NCBI GenBank assembly: GCA_038182865.1
Contig: CP116226.1
Location: 2,728,001 to 2,792,000, forward strand
Direction: 5' to 3'
Length of the DNA: 64,000 nucleotides
From: Microbacterium enclense
GTDB lineage: Bacteria > Actinomycetota > Actinomycetes > Actinomycetales > Microbacteriaceae
Made by a program: the position numbers and the translations under genes. The notes beneath the pieces were generated by a model. That model searched no databases. It was not told the DNA's origin and was given only the letters and a program-made list of their open reading frames with translations. This document shows, in pieces, positions 34,563 through 43,281 of the stretch (positions are counted from its first letter, which is position 1; every line of letters begins with the position of its first letter).

Positions 34563-34635
34563 GCCTCCGTAGCTCAGGGGATAGAGCGCCGCACTCCTAA
34601 CGCGGGCGTCGCAGGTTCGAATCCTGTCGGGGGCA
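34563..34635 (+). tRNA. tRNA-Arg (anticodon CCT)
   Basis: Acceptor GCCTCCG/CGGGGGC, D arm GCTC/GAGC, anticodon loop CTCCTAA (anticodon CCT, reads AGG), T arm GCAGG-TTCGAAT-CCTGT. No encoded CCA. The last pair of the anticodon stem is an A-C mismatch (31/39). A TAGGCT hexamer (34546-34551) overlaps the stop codon of the NRDE gene and is probably the -10 box. Confidence 0.95.
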
Positions 34636-34657
34636 CACCATCACCCGTGAATCGCGG

Positions 34658-35404
34658 TCACAGGGTCGTCATGCCTCCGTCGACGAAGTACGTGCTGCCG
34701 GTGGCGAAGGAGGCCTCGTCGGACGCGAGGTACACCATCATCCCGGCGACGTCGTCGGGCGTCCCGGCGCGACCGAGGGGCACGCGCGAGACGATGTCGG
34801 CGCGCGAGGCGGCGTCGTCGGCCAGAGCGGAGACCAGAGGCGTGGTCGTGAATCCCGGGACGACGCTGTTGACGCGGATGCCGGCCGAGGCGTAGGCCGC
34901 GGCGACCGTTCGCACGAGGCCCATCCCGCCCGCCTTCGTCGTCGAGTACGCGGTGTACGGCGCCCCCTCGCCGGTGAGGGCGGTCGGGCTGCCCGTGACG
35001 AGGATGGCTCCGCCCGCGGGCAGCATGGCGCGTACCGCGTGCTTGACGGTGAGGAACGTTCCGGTGAGGTTGATGTCGACGGTGCGCTGCCAGACGGCGA
35101 GGTCGAGATCGGCGATCGGAGCGTCCGCGCCGAAGAGCTGCACACCCGCGTTGGCGACCACGACGTCGAGCCGACCGGCCGCGGCGAGCACGGCGGAATA
35201 GGCGGAGGCGACCGAGTCTTCGTCGGTGATGTCGGCGACGAGGGGGTGAGCGAGCACTCCGAGAGCCGCGGCGAGCCGATCTCCGTCACGGTCGAGGCCG
35301 AACACCCGCGCCCCTTCGCGGGCGAAGCGCAGCGCCGTGGCGAGACCGATCCCGGAGGCGGCACCGGTGACCAGCGCCACCTTGCCGGCGAGCCGGTCGT
35401 TCAC
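34658..35404 (-). CDS. SDR-family NAD(P)-dependent dehydrogenase, likely sugar dehydrogenase of the apiose cluster
   Basis: 248-residue short-chain dehydrogenase with all family marks: TGAASGIG nucleotide loop, ANAG strand end, catalytic Ser (VTGSPTAL region), YSTTK (Tyr and Lys of the active site) and C-terminal YFVDGG. The acidic residue after the second strand (GLDRDG) favours NAD. It overlaps the GntR gene by four bases and lies divergent to the sugar transporter operon, so it should act in the same pathway. The usual D-apiose dehydrogenase is a Gfo/Idh-type enzyme and none is in the window; this SDR could oxidise apiose to the lactone. That role is inference. Confidence 0.85.
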   Translation of the reverse strand: MNDRLAGKVALVTGAASGIGLATALRFAREGARVFGLDRDGDRLAAALGVLAHPLVADITDEDSVASAYSAVLAAAGRLDVVVANAGVQLFGADAPIADLDLAVWQRTVDINLTGTFLTVKHAVRAMLPAGGAILVTGSPTALTGEGAPYTAYSTTKAGGMGLVRTVAAAYASAGIRVNSVVPGFTTTPLVSALADDAASRADIVSRVPLGRAGTPDDVAGMMVYLASDEASFATGSTYFVDGGMTTL

Positions 35405-36120
35405 GACGACGCCTCGGCGCCGGCGTCGTAGAACCGTTCCGACCCGTCGAGGTGGTGTCGCATCGCCCGGCGCGCGGCCTCGGCATCTCGCGCTCGTACC
35501 GCGTCGAGGATGGCCGCGTGCTCGTCGAGGGCCACGGGCAGACGCCCCTCCACCGACAGGCTCGTCGAACGGATCGCCTTCATCGTGGCGTTGATGGACT
35601 CGATCAGCGTCAGCATGAGCGCGTTGTGGGTGGACCGCGCGAGGAGGCGGTGGAACTCGGCGTCGTGTGTGGCCGCGGTCTCGGGATCGCGGGCAGCCGC
35701 CATCCGCTCGTGCGCGGCCGTGATCGCGGCGATGTCGTCGTCAGTGGCGCGGCTGCAGGCGAGCTCGACGAGTCTCGTCTCGAGCGTCTCTCGAACCTCG
35801 GCGATGTGCTCGGGGCGCAGCAGATCTTGCGACTGTGCGCCGCGGAGATACACCTCGAGCGCTTCGGTCACGCGGCTTGCCGACACCGTCGCGATCTGCG
35901 TTCCTCGACCTTCGGAGACCTCCAGCACTCCCTTGGCGTAGAGGGTTCGGATCGCTTCCCTGATGACGGTCCGTGACACGCCGAAGCGCTCGCTCATGTC
36001 GCGTTCGCTGGGTAACCGCTCTCCCGCGCGGAAGCGGCCCGAGGCGATCGCCTCCTGCAGTTCGTCCGACACGCGGGTCGCCAGTGACGGCTGGCGGGTC
36101 AGAGGTCCGAAGTCACTCAT
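35401..36120 (-). CDS. GntR-family (FCD subgroup) transcriptional regulator
   Basis: 239 residues. N-terminal winged helix (about 10-75; ERLPSERDMSERFGVSRTVIREAIRTL), then an all-helical FCD effector domain (about 95-235) with conserved metal-binding-type residues (Asp and His in HDAEFH, ARSTHN, DEHAAILDAVRARD, MRHHLDG). FCD regulators bind sugar acids and related metabolites. It probably controls the cluster through the two palindromes at 36180 and 36253. Translated with the SDR gene (ATGA overlap). Confidence 0.93.
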   Translation of the reverse strand: MSDFGPLTRQPSLATRVSDELQEAIASGRFRAGERLPSERDMSERFGVSRTVIREAIRTLYAKGVLEVSEGRGTQIATVSASRVTEALEVYLRGAQSQDLLRPEHIAEVRETLETRLVELACSRATDDDIAAITAAHERMAAARDPETAATHDAEFHRLLARSTHNALMLTLIESINATMKAIRSTSLSVEGRLPVALDEHAAILDAVRARDAEAARRAMRHHLDGSERFYDAGAEASS

Positions 36121-36179
36121 CAGTCTCGCTTTCGCTCAGGTCCATCATCGACGACGGCCCGTGTCCACGCTAGCAGTGT

Positions 36180-36195
36180 CTTTGGTATACCAAAG
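36180..36195. promoter_or_regulatory. GntR-type operator 1 (perfect palindrome)
   Basis: CTTTGGTATACCAAAG, a perfect 16-bp palindrome with the FCD-type TGGTATACCA core, lying 59 bases upstream of the regulator start. Confidence 0.85.
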
Positions 36196-36252
36196 CCCAA
36201 AACGTGCATTGTCTTTCTACTAAGCTTGCAATTGGTGACTTACGCGGATACG

Positions 36253-36268
36253 TTTCGGTAGACCAAAG
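36253..36268. promoter_or_regulatory. GntR-type operator 2
   Basis: TTTCGGTAGACCAAAG, a one-to-two-mismatch copy of the palindrome at 36180, 73 bases from it (about seven helical turns) and 40 bases before the transporter operon start. Confidence 0.8.
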
Positions 36269-36307
36269 GCAACAGTGGTTTGCCGCATTCCGAGTCAAGG
36301 AGGCCTC

Positions 36308-37372
36308 GTGATCCGTTATCGAACCTGGGGAGCTGCCACCGCAGCCCTCGCCCTGCTCACCGCATTGACCGCCTGTGGCACCACCGGGGGGAGCGCGGGG
36401 AGCACGACCGCCGTCGACGAAGACATCAGCGTCGAGGTCGGAGCCGACCTGAGCGGCAAGCGCATCTGCTTCGGCTTCTCCGGGAGCGAGACCGAGTTCT
36501 GGGCGGCGGGTATCAAATCCATCGGCGATTCCCTCACCGCCGCCAACGCCACCGTGATCGAGCACAACTCGAACGAGGACCCGAACCGCCAGCTCGAGCA
36601 GGTGCGCGACTGCATCACGCAGGGCGTCGACGGCATCATCGTGATTCCCGAAGACGGGTCGAGCGCGAACACGATCATCAAGGAGGCGAACGACGCCGAC
36701 ATCCCGATCGGCATCTTCAACCGGCCGCCGGCGTCCGAAGACGGCGCGGCCATCATCTCCGTCGCCGACAACCGCGACGTCGCCGCGCAGACCGTGCAGT
36801 ACCTCGCGGACGAGGCCACGAAGCTGGGACGCAAGGTGCAGCCCCTGATCATGGTCGGCAACCTCAGCGATCAGAACGCCGTCCAACGCCGGAACGGGTT
36901 CATGGACGTCATCGAGGCCAACCCCGACCTGTTCCTCGCCCCGATCGAAGTGCAGACGAACTGGGATGCCGCGACCGGTCAGGCGAACCTCCAGGCGGCG
37001 ATGCAGGCGAACCCGAACGTCGACGTGCTGTTCACCTCGAGCGACTTCCTCTTCCCGCAGATCCAGGCGGTGCTCGAACCGCTCGGCAAGTGGAAGCCGG
37101 TGGGCCAAGAGGGACACGTCATCATGGGCGGCCTCGACGGTGACAACCGCGCCTGCGGCCTGATCGAGACCGGGTACGTCGATGCGACCGGCGTCCAGGA
37201 CCTCTTCTCGGAAGCCTCGGCCCTGCTCGACGCTCTCGGTACGGCGATCGAGAACGGCGAGACCGATCCTGACGACACCATCGTCGACCCCGGCTTCGCC
37301 CTCACCGCGAGCAACTTCGCCGACCGCTCGCAGGACATGTGGGGTTGCGTCATCACCCCGCCCGCCAGCTGA
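36308..37372 (+). CDS. Sugar ABC transporter substrate-binding lipoprotein (CUT2/RbsB type)
   Basis: 354 residues; GTG start behind AAGGAGG. The signal peptide ends in the lipobox LTAC, so it is a lipoprotein on the outer face of the membrane. The mature region is a Peripla_BP_4-type two-lobe binding protein (GKRICFGFSGSETEFWAAG at the first strand; VDGIIVIPED; VLFTSSDF). It starts an operon with two permeases and a double ATPase. Given the catabolic genes downstream, D-apiose or a related branched or C5 sugar (acid) is the likely ligand; the sequence alone cannot show this. Confidence 0.9.
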   Translation: MIRYRTWGAATAALALLTALTACGTTGGSAGSTTAVDEDISVEVGADLSGKRICFGFSGSETEFWAAGIKSIGDSLTAANATVIEHNSNEDPNRQLEQVRDCITQGVDGIIVIPEDGSSANTIIKEANDADIPIGIFNRPPASEDGAAIISVADNRDVAAQTVQYLADEATKLGRKVQPLIMVGNLSDQNAVQRRNGFMDVIEANPDLFLAPIEVQTNWDAATGQANLQAAMQANPNVDVLFTSSDFLFPQIQAVLEPLGKWKPVGQEGHVIMGGLDGDNRACGLIETGYVDATGVQDLFSEASALLDALGTAIENGETDPDDTIVDPGFALTASNFADRSQDMWGCVITPPAS

Positions 37373-37404
37373 CCCCCACCCCTCTCAGGAAGGAGCGCTC
37401 GCTC

Positions 37405-38526
37405 GTGCCGACCACCACCCCCGCCCCGGCCGCCTCGACGACCTCGTCGTCGAACGGCTCGGCACCGCCGCCACGGTATCGGGCGCTCCTTCAGCGGCGC
37501 CTCCGCCGACTCCTCCTCGGGGAGGGGTTCGTCGCGATCCTCATCGTCGTCTTCGTGCTCGCGATGGCCCCTTTCGCTCGCGGGTTGCTGTCCGAGCGCA
37601 ACATGCTCAACGTTCTGTCCAACTTCTGGCCGCTCGCCATCATCGTCATCGGGCAGACCTTCGTGCTCGTGCTGGCCGGCATCGACCTCGCCCAGACCGC
37701 GATCATCAACCTCACCAACACGGTGGGTGCGCTGCTGGTCGCCCGGGCTCTCGAACCGACCCTGTTCCAGAACTCCGCACTGTGGAACACCGTCATCGGA
37801 CCCCAGGGCGGCCCGCTCGGCGGGGGCTGGCCCGGCATCCTGCTCGCGCTCCTCATCGTCGTGCTCATCGGGGCGCTGCTGGGCACGCTCAACGGCCTCG
37901 CCATCGCGCGGCTGAAGATGCCCCCGTTCATGGTGACCCTCGGCACGATGCTGCTGTTCAGCGCGGTCGCCGTGTGGCTCACCCGCAGCGAGAACGTCAC
38001 GAACCTCCCCGACGACTACGTCGCGATCGGTCAGGCGCAGGTGTGGGGAGCGCTCACCGTCCCGGCCATCATCGCGGTGGTGCTCGGCGTCGTCGCCCAC
38101 TACCTGCTGGGGCGCACGCCCTTCGGCGGGTGGCTGTACGCCGCGGGGACCAACCGGGAGGCGGCGATCATCTCCGGCGTCCCGTACAAGCGGGTGGTCG
38201 TCACCGCGTACGCCTTGTCGGGGGTGTTCGCGACCGTCGGCGGTCTGCTCTATTCGGCCCGGCTGGAGGCCGGTCGCCCGACGCTGGCCGACGACCTGCT
38301 CCTCGACGTCATCGGCGCGGCCGTCATCGGCGGCGTGTCGATCTTCGGCGGCAAAGGCTCGGTGCTCGGGGCTGCTCTCGGGGCGTTGTTCTTCGTCGTC
38401 CTGTCGAACAGCCTGAACCTGCTGAACCTCCCGTTCACCGTGGTCTTCATCGTGAAGGGCCTGGTCATCGTGGCGGCCGCTCTGCTCGACGTCGCTCGGA
38501 CCCGTCTCCTGGGAGGTAGGCGATGA
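37405..38526 (+). CDS. CUT2 sugar ABC transporter permease (1)
   Basis: 373 residues from GTG 37405 (AGGAAGGAG upstream). After a Pro/Ser-rich cytoplasmic N-terminus come about ten membrane helices of the RbsC/BPD_transp_2 fold; conserved motifs are VLAGIDLAQTAIINL, LGTLNGLAIARLKMPPFMVTLGTM and GAAVIGGVSIFGGKGSVLG. It overlaps the ATPase gene by four bases. Pairs with the second permease as a probable heterodimer. Confidence 0.93.
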   Translation: MPTTTPAPAASTTSSSNGSAPPPRYRALLQRRLRRLLLGEGFVAILIVVFVLAMAPFARGLLSERNMLNVLSNFWPLAIIVIGQTFVLVLAGIDLAQTAIINLTNTVGALLVARALEPTLFQNSALWNTVIGPQGGPLGGGWPGILLALLIVVLIGALLGTLNGLAIARLKMPPFMVTLGTMLLFSAVAVWLTRSENVTNLPDDYVAIGQAQVWGALTVPAIIAVVLGVVAHYLLGRTPFGGWLYAAGTNREAAIISGVPYKRVVVTAYALSGVFATVGGLLYSARLEAGRPTLADDLLLDVIGAAVIGGVSIFGGKGSVLGAALGALFFVVLSNSLNLLNLPFTVVFIVKGLVIVAAALLDVARTRLLGGRR

Positions 38527-40055
38527 CCACCCCGCGTCTGCTCGTCGACGCCGTCTCGCACAGCTTCTACGGAGTGCCCGTCAACAAGGGGATCTCGCTC
38601 GAGATCGCCCCCGGTGAAGTGCTCGGCCTCGTCGGCGAGAACGGCGCTGGTAAGAGCACGCTCATGAACATCGTCGGCGGCGTGTTCCGCCCCGACGAGG
38701 GGGCGCTCTTCATCGACGGTGTAGCGTACGAGCCGCACAGCCCGGCCGAGGCTCGTCGTTCCGGCATCGCCCACGTGCACCAGGAGCTCAACCTGTTCGC
38801 CCCGTTGACGGTGGCCGACAACATGTTCCTGACCGATTCGCCCCGGCGCTTCGGTGTCTTCACCGACCGTCGCGCGGCTCGTGTCCGCGCTGCGGAGGCC
38901 CTGGCACTGATGGATCTGCCGTTCTCGCCGTCGACCCTCGTGGAGGACCTCAGCCCGGGGCAGCGGCAGATGCTCGAGATCGCCAAGGCCGCCGTCGGGT
39001 CTCCGGGGCTCGTGATCCTGGATGAGCCCACGACGTCGCTGACCTCCCGCGAGACCGCGCGGCTGTTCGAGCTCATCGGCTCCCTCACCGCGGCAGGGAC
39101 CTCGATCATCTACGTCTCGCACATCCTCGAAGACATCGCTCGCCTCTCCGACCGCATCGCCATCATGCGTGACGGCGCGCTCGTCGACGTCCGGCCTCAG
39201 GCCGAACTGCCGGTGAGCGAGGTGATCACTCTCATGGTGGGCCGCACCCTCGACGACCGGTTCCCGCAGCGTGCGGGAACGGCGACCGCAACGCCCGTCC
39301 TGGAGGTGCGCGACCTCTCGACGAAGGGGGTCGTGGATGCCATCGACCTCACCGTCCACGAGGGCGAGGTCGTGGGCCTGTTCGGCCTCATGGGCGCCGG
39401 ACGTACCGAACTGGCGCGGATGATCTACGGGCTCGACCCGACCGATCGCGGGTCGGTGCTCGTGGACGGCGAGGATCTGTCGCCGCACTCCACCCGCGGA
39501 CGCATCGCGCGGGGACTGGCCTTCGTGACCGAGGACCGTCGCGGCGAGGGGCTGCTGATGGACTCCTCGGTCCTCACGAACGCGGCGCTGCCGTCGCTGA
39601 CCCGCTGGGCCGGGGGAGCGCTCGGTCCGGTGCGTCGCCGCGCGGTCGCCCACGACGTCGCCGAGGTGACCGAGAGCCTGCGCCTGAAGTCGTCCGACCT
39701 CGACCGTGCACCGGTGCGCTCCCTCTCGGGCGGCAACCAGCAGAAGGTCGTGATCGCGAAGTGGTTGCTGACCACTCCGCGCGTCTTCATCCTCGATGAA
39801 CCCACGCGAGGCGTCGACGTCGGAGCGCAGTACGAGGTCTACCGCACCACGCTCGAGCTCGCGGATGCCGGGACCGCCGTCCTGGTCATCTCGTCCGAGC
39901 TCCCCGAACTGATCGGCATCTGCGATCGCATCCTCGTCATGCGGATGGGGCAGCTCGTGGGCTCCTTCGCCCGGCGGGACTTCGACGCGCGCCGCATCCT
40001 CGGCGCCGCTTTCGGCGAGACCGCCGCTTCTTCGACCGAGGAGGTCACGCGATGA
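38523..40055 (+). CDS. CUT2 sugar ABC transporter ATP-binding protein (two ABC domains)
   Basis: 510 residues, RbsA-like, with two fused ATPase modules. The first has Walker A GENGAGKS, signature LSPGQRQ and Walker B VILDEP; the second has the degenerate P-loop GLMGAGRTE, signature LSGGNQQK and Walker B FILDEPTRGVD, the usual asymmetry of CUT2 ATPases. Four-base overlaps join it to both permease genes. Confidence 0.95.
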   Translation: MTTPRLLVDAVSHSFYGVPVNKGISLEIAPGEVLGLVGENGAGKSTLMNIVGGVFRPDEGALFIDGVAYEPHSPAEARRSGIAHVHQELNLFAPLTVADNMFLTDSPRRFGVFTDRRAARVRAAEALALMDLPFSPSTLVEDLSPGQRQMLEIAKAAVGSPGLVILDEPTTSLTSRETARLFELIGSLTAAGTSIIYVSHILEDIARLSDRIAIMRDGALVDVRPQAELPVSEVITLMVGRTLDDRFPQRAGTATATPVLEVRDLSTKGVVDAIDLTVHEGEVVGLFGLMGAGRTELARMIYGLDPTDRGSVLVDGEDLSPHSTRGRIARGLAFVTEDRRGEGLLMDSSVLTNAALPSLTRWAGGALGPVRRRAVAHDVAEVTESLRLKSSDLDRAPVRSLSGGNQQKVVIAKWLLTTPRVFILDEPTRGVDVGAQYEVYRTTLELADAGTAVLVISSELPELIGICDRILVMRMGQLVGSFARRDFDARRILGAAFGETAASSTEEVTR

Positions 40056-41038
40056 CCCAGAGACTGCGCCAGCTCGCTCTGGCGAACGTGCCGATCATCC
40101 TGCTCATCGTGGTGTTCGTGATCTTCTCCCTGTGGGACCCGCGGTTTTTCGACGTGCAGACGCTCGCCAACGTGGCGCGCAGCACGGCCTACATCGGCAT
40201 CGTCGCGGTCGGAATGACGCTGGTGCTGATGACGGCGGGCATCGACCTGTCGGTGGGGTCGATGCTGTACCTCACCGCGGTGATCGTGGGCCAGGTCATC
40301 AATGCCGCCGCGTTGCCCGTCTTCGTCGTCCCGCTGATCGCGATCGGTGTCGGCGTGGTGCTCGGAGCGGTGAACGGGTTCGCGATCTCCTTCCTCCGGC
40401 TCGTGCCGTTCATCGTCACGCTCGCGATGCTCACGGTGTTCCGGGGTGCGGGTCTCGGGCTGTCGCAGTCGCGCGAGGTCAACTATCCCGACGTCATCAC
40501 CCAGCTCGGGGCGCAGCCGCTCCTCGGCATCCCGCTGCCCGTGTGGGTCTTCGCCCTCGTCGTCCTCGTCGCGCACCTCGTCGTCACGCGGACGCCGTTC
40601 GGACGTCAGCTCCTCGCGACGGGCGAGGACCGGGCGGCGGCCGAGCGGGCCGGCATCCCGGTCCGTCGTGTGCTCTTCACCGTCTACGTCATCGCGGGTG
40701 CGCTGACCGGGCTCGCGGCCTTCGTCGCGATGACCCAGTTGCGCACCGCCGCGCCGGGCTTCGGCTCCGGTGACGAGTTCGACGCGATCGCGGCGGCGGT
40801 CCTCGGGGGAACGAGCCTCTTCGGCGGCCGCGGCTCGGTGTTCCCCGGGACGGTGGTGGGCGCTCTGCTGATCCAGCTCATCCAGACGGGCCTGCAGTTC
40901 CTCCAGGTCGACCTGTACGTGACGCCGATGATCCAAGCGGGCATCATCCTGCTCGCCGTCTTCATCGACGCCGCGCGCACCGGCCGGCTCGAGAAACTGA
41001 CGCGGCGGGTCGTCATGTCGGAGAGGACGGAGGGATGA
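40052..41038 (+). CDS. CUT2 sugar ABC transporter permease (2)
   Basis: 328 residues, RbsC-like, about nine to ten membrane helices. It has the motifs LMTAGIDLSVGSML, GAVNGFAISFLRLVPFIVTL and LGGTSLFGGRGSVFPG. A four-base overlap joins it to the ATPase gene in front and to the kinase gene behind, tying transport and catabolism into one transcript. Confidence 0.93.
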   Translation: MTQRLRQLALANVPIILLIVVFVIFSLWDPRFFDVQTLANVARSTAYIGIVAVGMTLVLMTAGIDLSVGSMLYLTAVIVGQVINAAALPVFVVPLIAIGVGVVLGAVNGFAISFLRLVPFIVTLAMLTVFRGAGLGLSQSREVNYPDVITQLGAQPLLGIPLPVWVFALVVLVAHLVVTRTPFGRQLLATGEDRAAAERAGIPVRRVLFTVYVIAGALTGLAAFVAMTQLRTAAPGFGSGDEFDAIAAAVLGGTSLFGGRGSVFPGTVVGALLIQLIQTGLQFLQVDLYVTPMIQAGIILLAVFIDAARTGRLEKLTRRVVMSERTEG

Positions 41039-42402
41039 CCCGGCCGCAGCCGCCCGCGGAGGGCCTGGTCGTCACGTTCTACGGCGACGACTTCACCGGC
41101 TCGACCGACGTCATGGAAACCCTGGAAGACCTGGGGCTCCCGACGCTGCTGTTCCTCGACCCGCCGACGCCCGCGGAGGTCGCCGCCCACGAGGGGATCC
41201 GCGCGGTCGGCGTCGCCGGGGTGGGGCGGACCCTGTCACCGGACGAGATGGATGCCGAGCTCCCGCCCGTCCTCGAGGCGCTCTCGCGCCTGGGCGCCCC
41301 GCTGCTGCATTACAAGATGTGCTCCACGTTCGACTCGGCGCCGGACATCGGCAGCATCGGCCGGGCGACCGAGATCCTCCGCGCCGCGGTCGGGTCGGAC
41401 GACGCCGTGCCTCTCGTCGTGGGCGTTCCGCAGCTGGGACGCTGGACGGCGTTCGGCACACTCTTCGCGACGTTCGAAGGTGCGGTGTACCGCCTCGACC
41501 GGCACCCGGCGATGACCGTTCACCCCATCACGCCGATGACCGAAGCAGACCTCCGCGTCCACCTCGGAGCGCAGACCGCGCTGCCGATCGCGCTCGTCGA
41601 CGTCGCGGCCCTCGACGGCTCCGACGACGAGGTGGAGGAGCGCGTCGATGCGGTCCTCCGCGACGAAGCCGGAGTCGTGCTGCTCGACGTCGATGGCGCG
41701 GGGACGCAGCGTCAGGCGGGTCTCGCCCTCGACCGGGTGATCGTCCGCGCCGCCGCGAGCGGCACGACCGCCGCGGTCGTCGGTTCCTCCGGGGTGGAGT
41801 ACGCGCTCGGCGCCGCCTGGGGCCGGCGGGGCCTCGCGCCCGCGGGCGCGGTCCGTGCACCCGGCTCGACGCTCGTCGTCTCCGGCTCGCGCTCTCCGGC
41901 GACGCAGCGACAGGCGGAGGTGGCGCTCGCGGCGGGCTTCGAGCGCGTCGATCTCGACCCTGTCGCCGTCACCGACCCGGAGACGGGGGAGCGAGCCCGC
42001 GTCGACGTCGCCGCGCGCGCGGCGCGCGCGATCACCGAGCGCGAGCGCGTCCTCGTGTTCGCGCCGCCGCCCGCTCCCGGCGCACCGCGTGTTGCGGGCG
42101 GAGACCTGTCCCTCGCCCTGGCCGACGTCACCCGTCGCGTTCTCGCGCGGGCCGAGGTCTCACGTCTCGTCGTCGCGGGTGGCGACACCTCCGGTCACGT
42201 GGCGCGGGGACTCGGCATCCGGGCCCTCCGCATGATCCGGCGCCTCGCACCCGGGTCGCCCCTGTGCTCCGTCGTGAGCGACGACCCTCGCATCGACGGG
42301 CTCGAGGTGTGCCTCAAGGGTGGGGGCGTGGGAGGCCCCCACTACTTCGTCCAGCTCGCCGAGCTGGGAACCGGCGCTCTCGTCGCGGACGCTCCGCGGT
42401 GA
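41035..42402 (+). CDS. oiaK: DUF1537 four-carbon acid sugar kinase family; probable 3-oxo-isoapionate kinase
   Basis: 455 residues with the two-domain DUF1537 fold: N-terminal sugar-acid-binding domain opening FYGDDFTGSTDVMETLEDLG, and C-terminal nucleotide-binding domain with VVAGGDTSGHVARGLGIRAL and LKGGGVGGPHYF. Family members phosphorylate C4 acid sugars or 3-oxo-isoapionate. Standing between an ApnO-like oxidoisomerase, an ApnL-like lactonase and a RuBisCO-like decarboxylase, it fits OiaK, which makes 3-oxo-isoapionate 4-phosphate. The four-base overlap with the permease gene supports one operon. The fold is certain, the substrate inferred from context. Confidence 0.8.
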   Translation: MTRPQPPAEGLVVTFYGDDFTGSTDVMETLEDLGLPTLLFLDPPTPAEVAAHEGIRAVGVAGVGRTLSPDEMDAELPPVLEALSRLGAPLLHYKMCSTFDSAPDIGSIGRATEILRAAVGSDDAVPLVVGVPQLGRWTAFGTLFATFEGAVYRLDRHPAMTVHPITPMTEADLRVHLGAQTALPIALVDVAALDGSDDEVEERVDAVLRDEAGVVLLDVDGAGTQRQAGLALDRVIVRAAASGTTAAVVGSSGVEYALGAAWGRRGLAPAGAVRAPGSTLVVSGSRSPATQRQAEVALAAGFERVDLDPVAVTDPETGERARVDVAARAARAITERERVLVFAPPPAPGAPRVAGGDLSLALADVTRRVLARAEVSRLVVAGGDTSGHVARGLGIRALRMIRRLAPGSPLCSVVSDDPRIDGLEVCLKGGGVGGPHYFVQLAELGTGALVADAPR

Positions 42403-42430
42403 CGCGAACGAACCACCAGAAAGGGAAACA

Positions 42431-43264
42431 ATGACCACGATCGCCCTCGTCGGCGCCGGAGGGAAGATGGGCTCCCGGCTCACCGACAACCTCCTCTCCA
42501 CCGACTACGACCTCCTCTTCGTCGAGCCCAGCGAGGCCGGTATCGCGCGACTGGCCGAGCGCGGCGCGACGCCGACGAGCCTGGCGGATGCCGTCTCGGC
42601 CGCCGATGTCGTGATCCTCGCGGTGCCCGACAACCGCATCGGCGTCGTGGCCGAGCAGGCCGTGCCGTTGATGAAGACCGGGGCGACCCTCATCGTCCTC
42701 GACGCGGCAGCTCCGTACGCGGGTCACCTGCCCGAGCGTGACGACGTCAGTTTCGTCGCCTGCCACCCGTGCCACCCCTCGGTGTTCAACAACTCCGAGA
42801 CCGACCCGGTCGCCCAGACCGACTACTTCGGGGGCGTCGCCGCCCGCCAGGACGTCGTCATCGCGCTCATCTCGGGAGACGAGGCCGACTACGACCGGGC
42901 CGAGCAGGTCGTGCGCGCCTTCTTCGCCCCGGTGCTGACGGCGCATCGCATCACCGTGGAGAACATGGTCCTCCTCGAGCCGGTGCTGGCCGAGACCACC
43001 GCGGCGACGTGCGTGACGATCATCAAGGAGGCGATGGACGAGGCCGTCCGCCGGGGCGTTCCCGCGGAGGCGGCGCGCGCCTTCATCCTCGGCCACGTCA
43101 ACGTCGAGCTGGCCATCGTGTTCGGGGAGATCGGGTCGCCGTTCTCCGACGGGGCCCTCAAGGCCATCGCCACGGCCAAGGACATCCTGTTCAAGGACGA
43201 CTGGAAGCGCGTGTTCGACGACGAGATCATCGCGGCCAGCGTCGACGAGATCGTCAACCACTGA
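42431..43264 (+). CDS. apnO: 6-phosphogluconate-dehydrogenase-like protein; probable D-apionate oxidoisomerase
   Basis: 277 residues: N-terminal Rossmann domain (GAGGKMGSRLTDNLL) and an all-helical C-terminal domain of the phosphogluconate-dehydrogenase C type (about 175-270). A CHPCHPSVFNNS segment and KEAMDEAVRRGVP are visible. ApnO converts D-apionate to 3-oxo-isoapionate, an oxidation coupled to carbon-skeleton rearrangement, and belongs to this family. The gene sits between the kinase and lactonase genes as in known apionate clusters. Start at ATG 42431 after AAAGGGAA. Confidence 0.78.
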   Translation: MTTIALVGAGGKMGSRLTDNLLSTDYDLLFVEPSEAGIARLAERGATPTSLADAVSAADVVILAVPDNRIGVVAEQAVPLMKTGATLIVLDAAAPYAGHLPERDDVSFVACHPCHPSVFNNSETDPVAQTDYFGGVAARQDVVIALISGDEADYDRAEQVVRAFFAPVLTAHRITVENMVLLEPVLAETTAATCVTIIKEAMDEAVRRGVPAEAARAFILGHVNVELAIVFGEIGSPFSDGALKAIATAKDILFKDDWKRVFDDEIIAASVDEIVNH

Positions 43265-43281
43265 CGGCGGGGGCGGGACGG

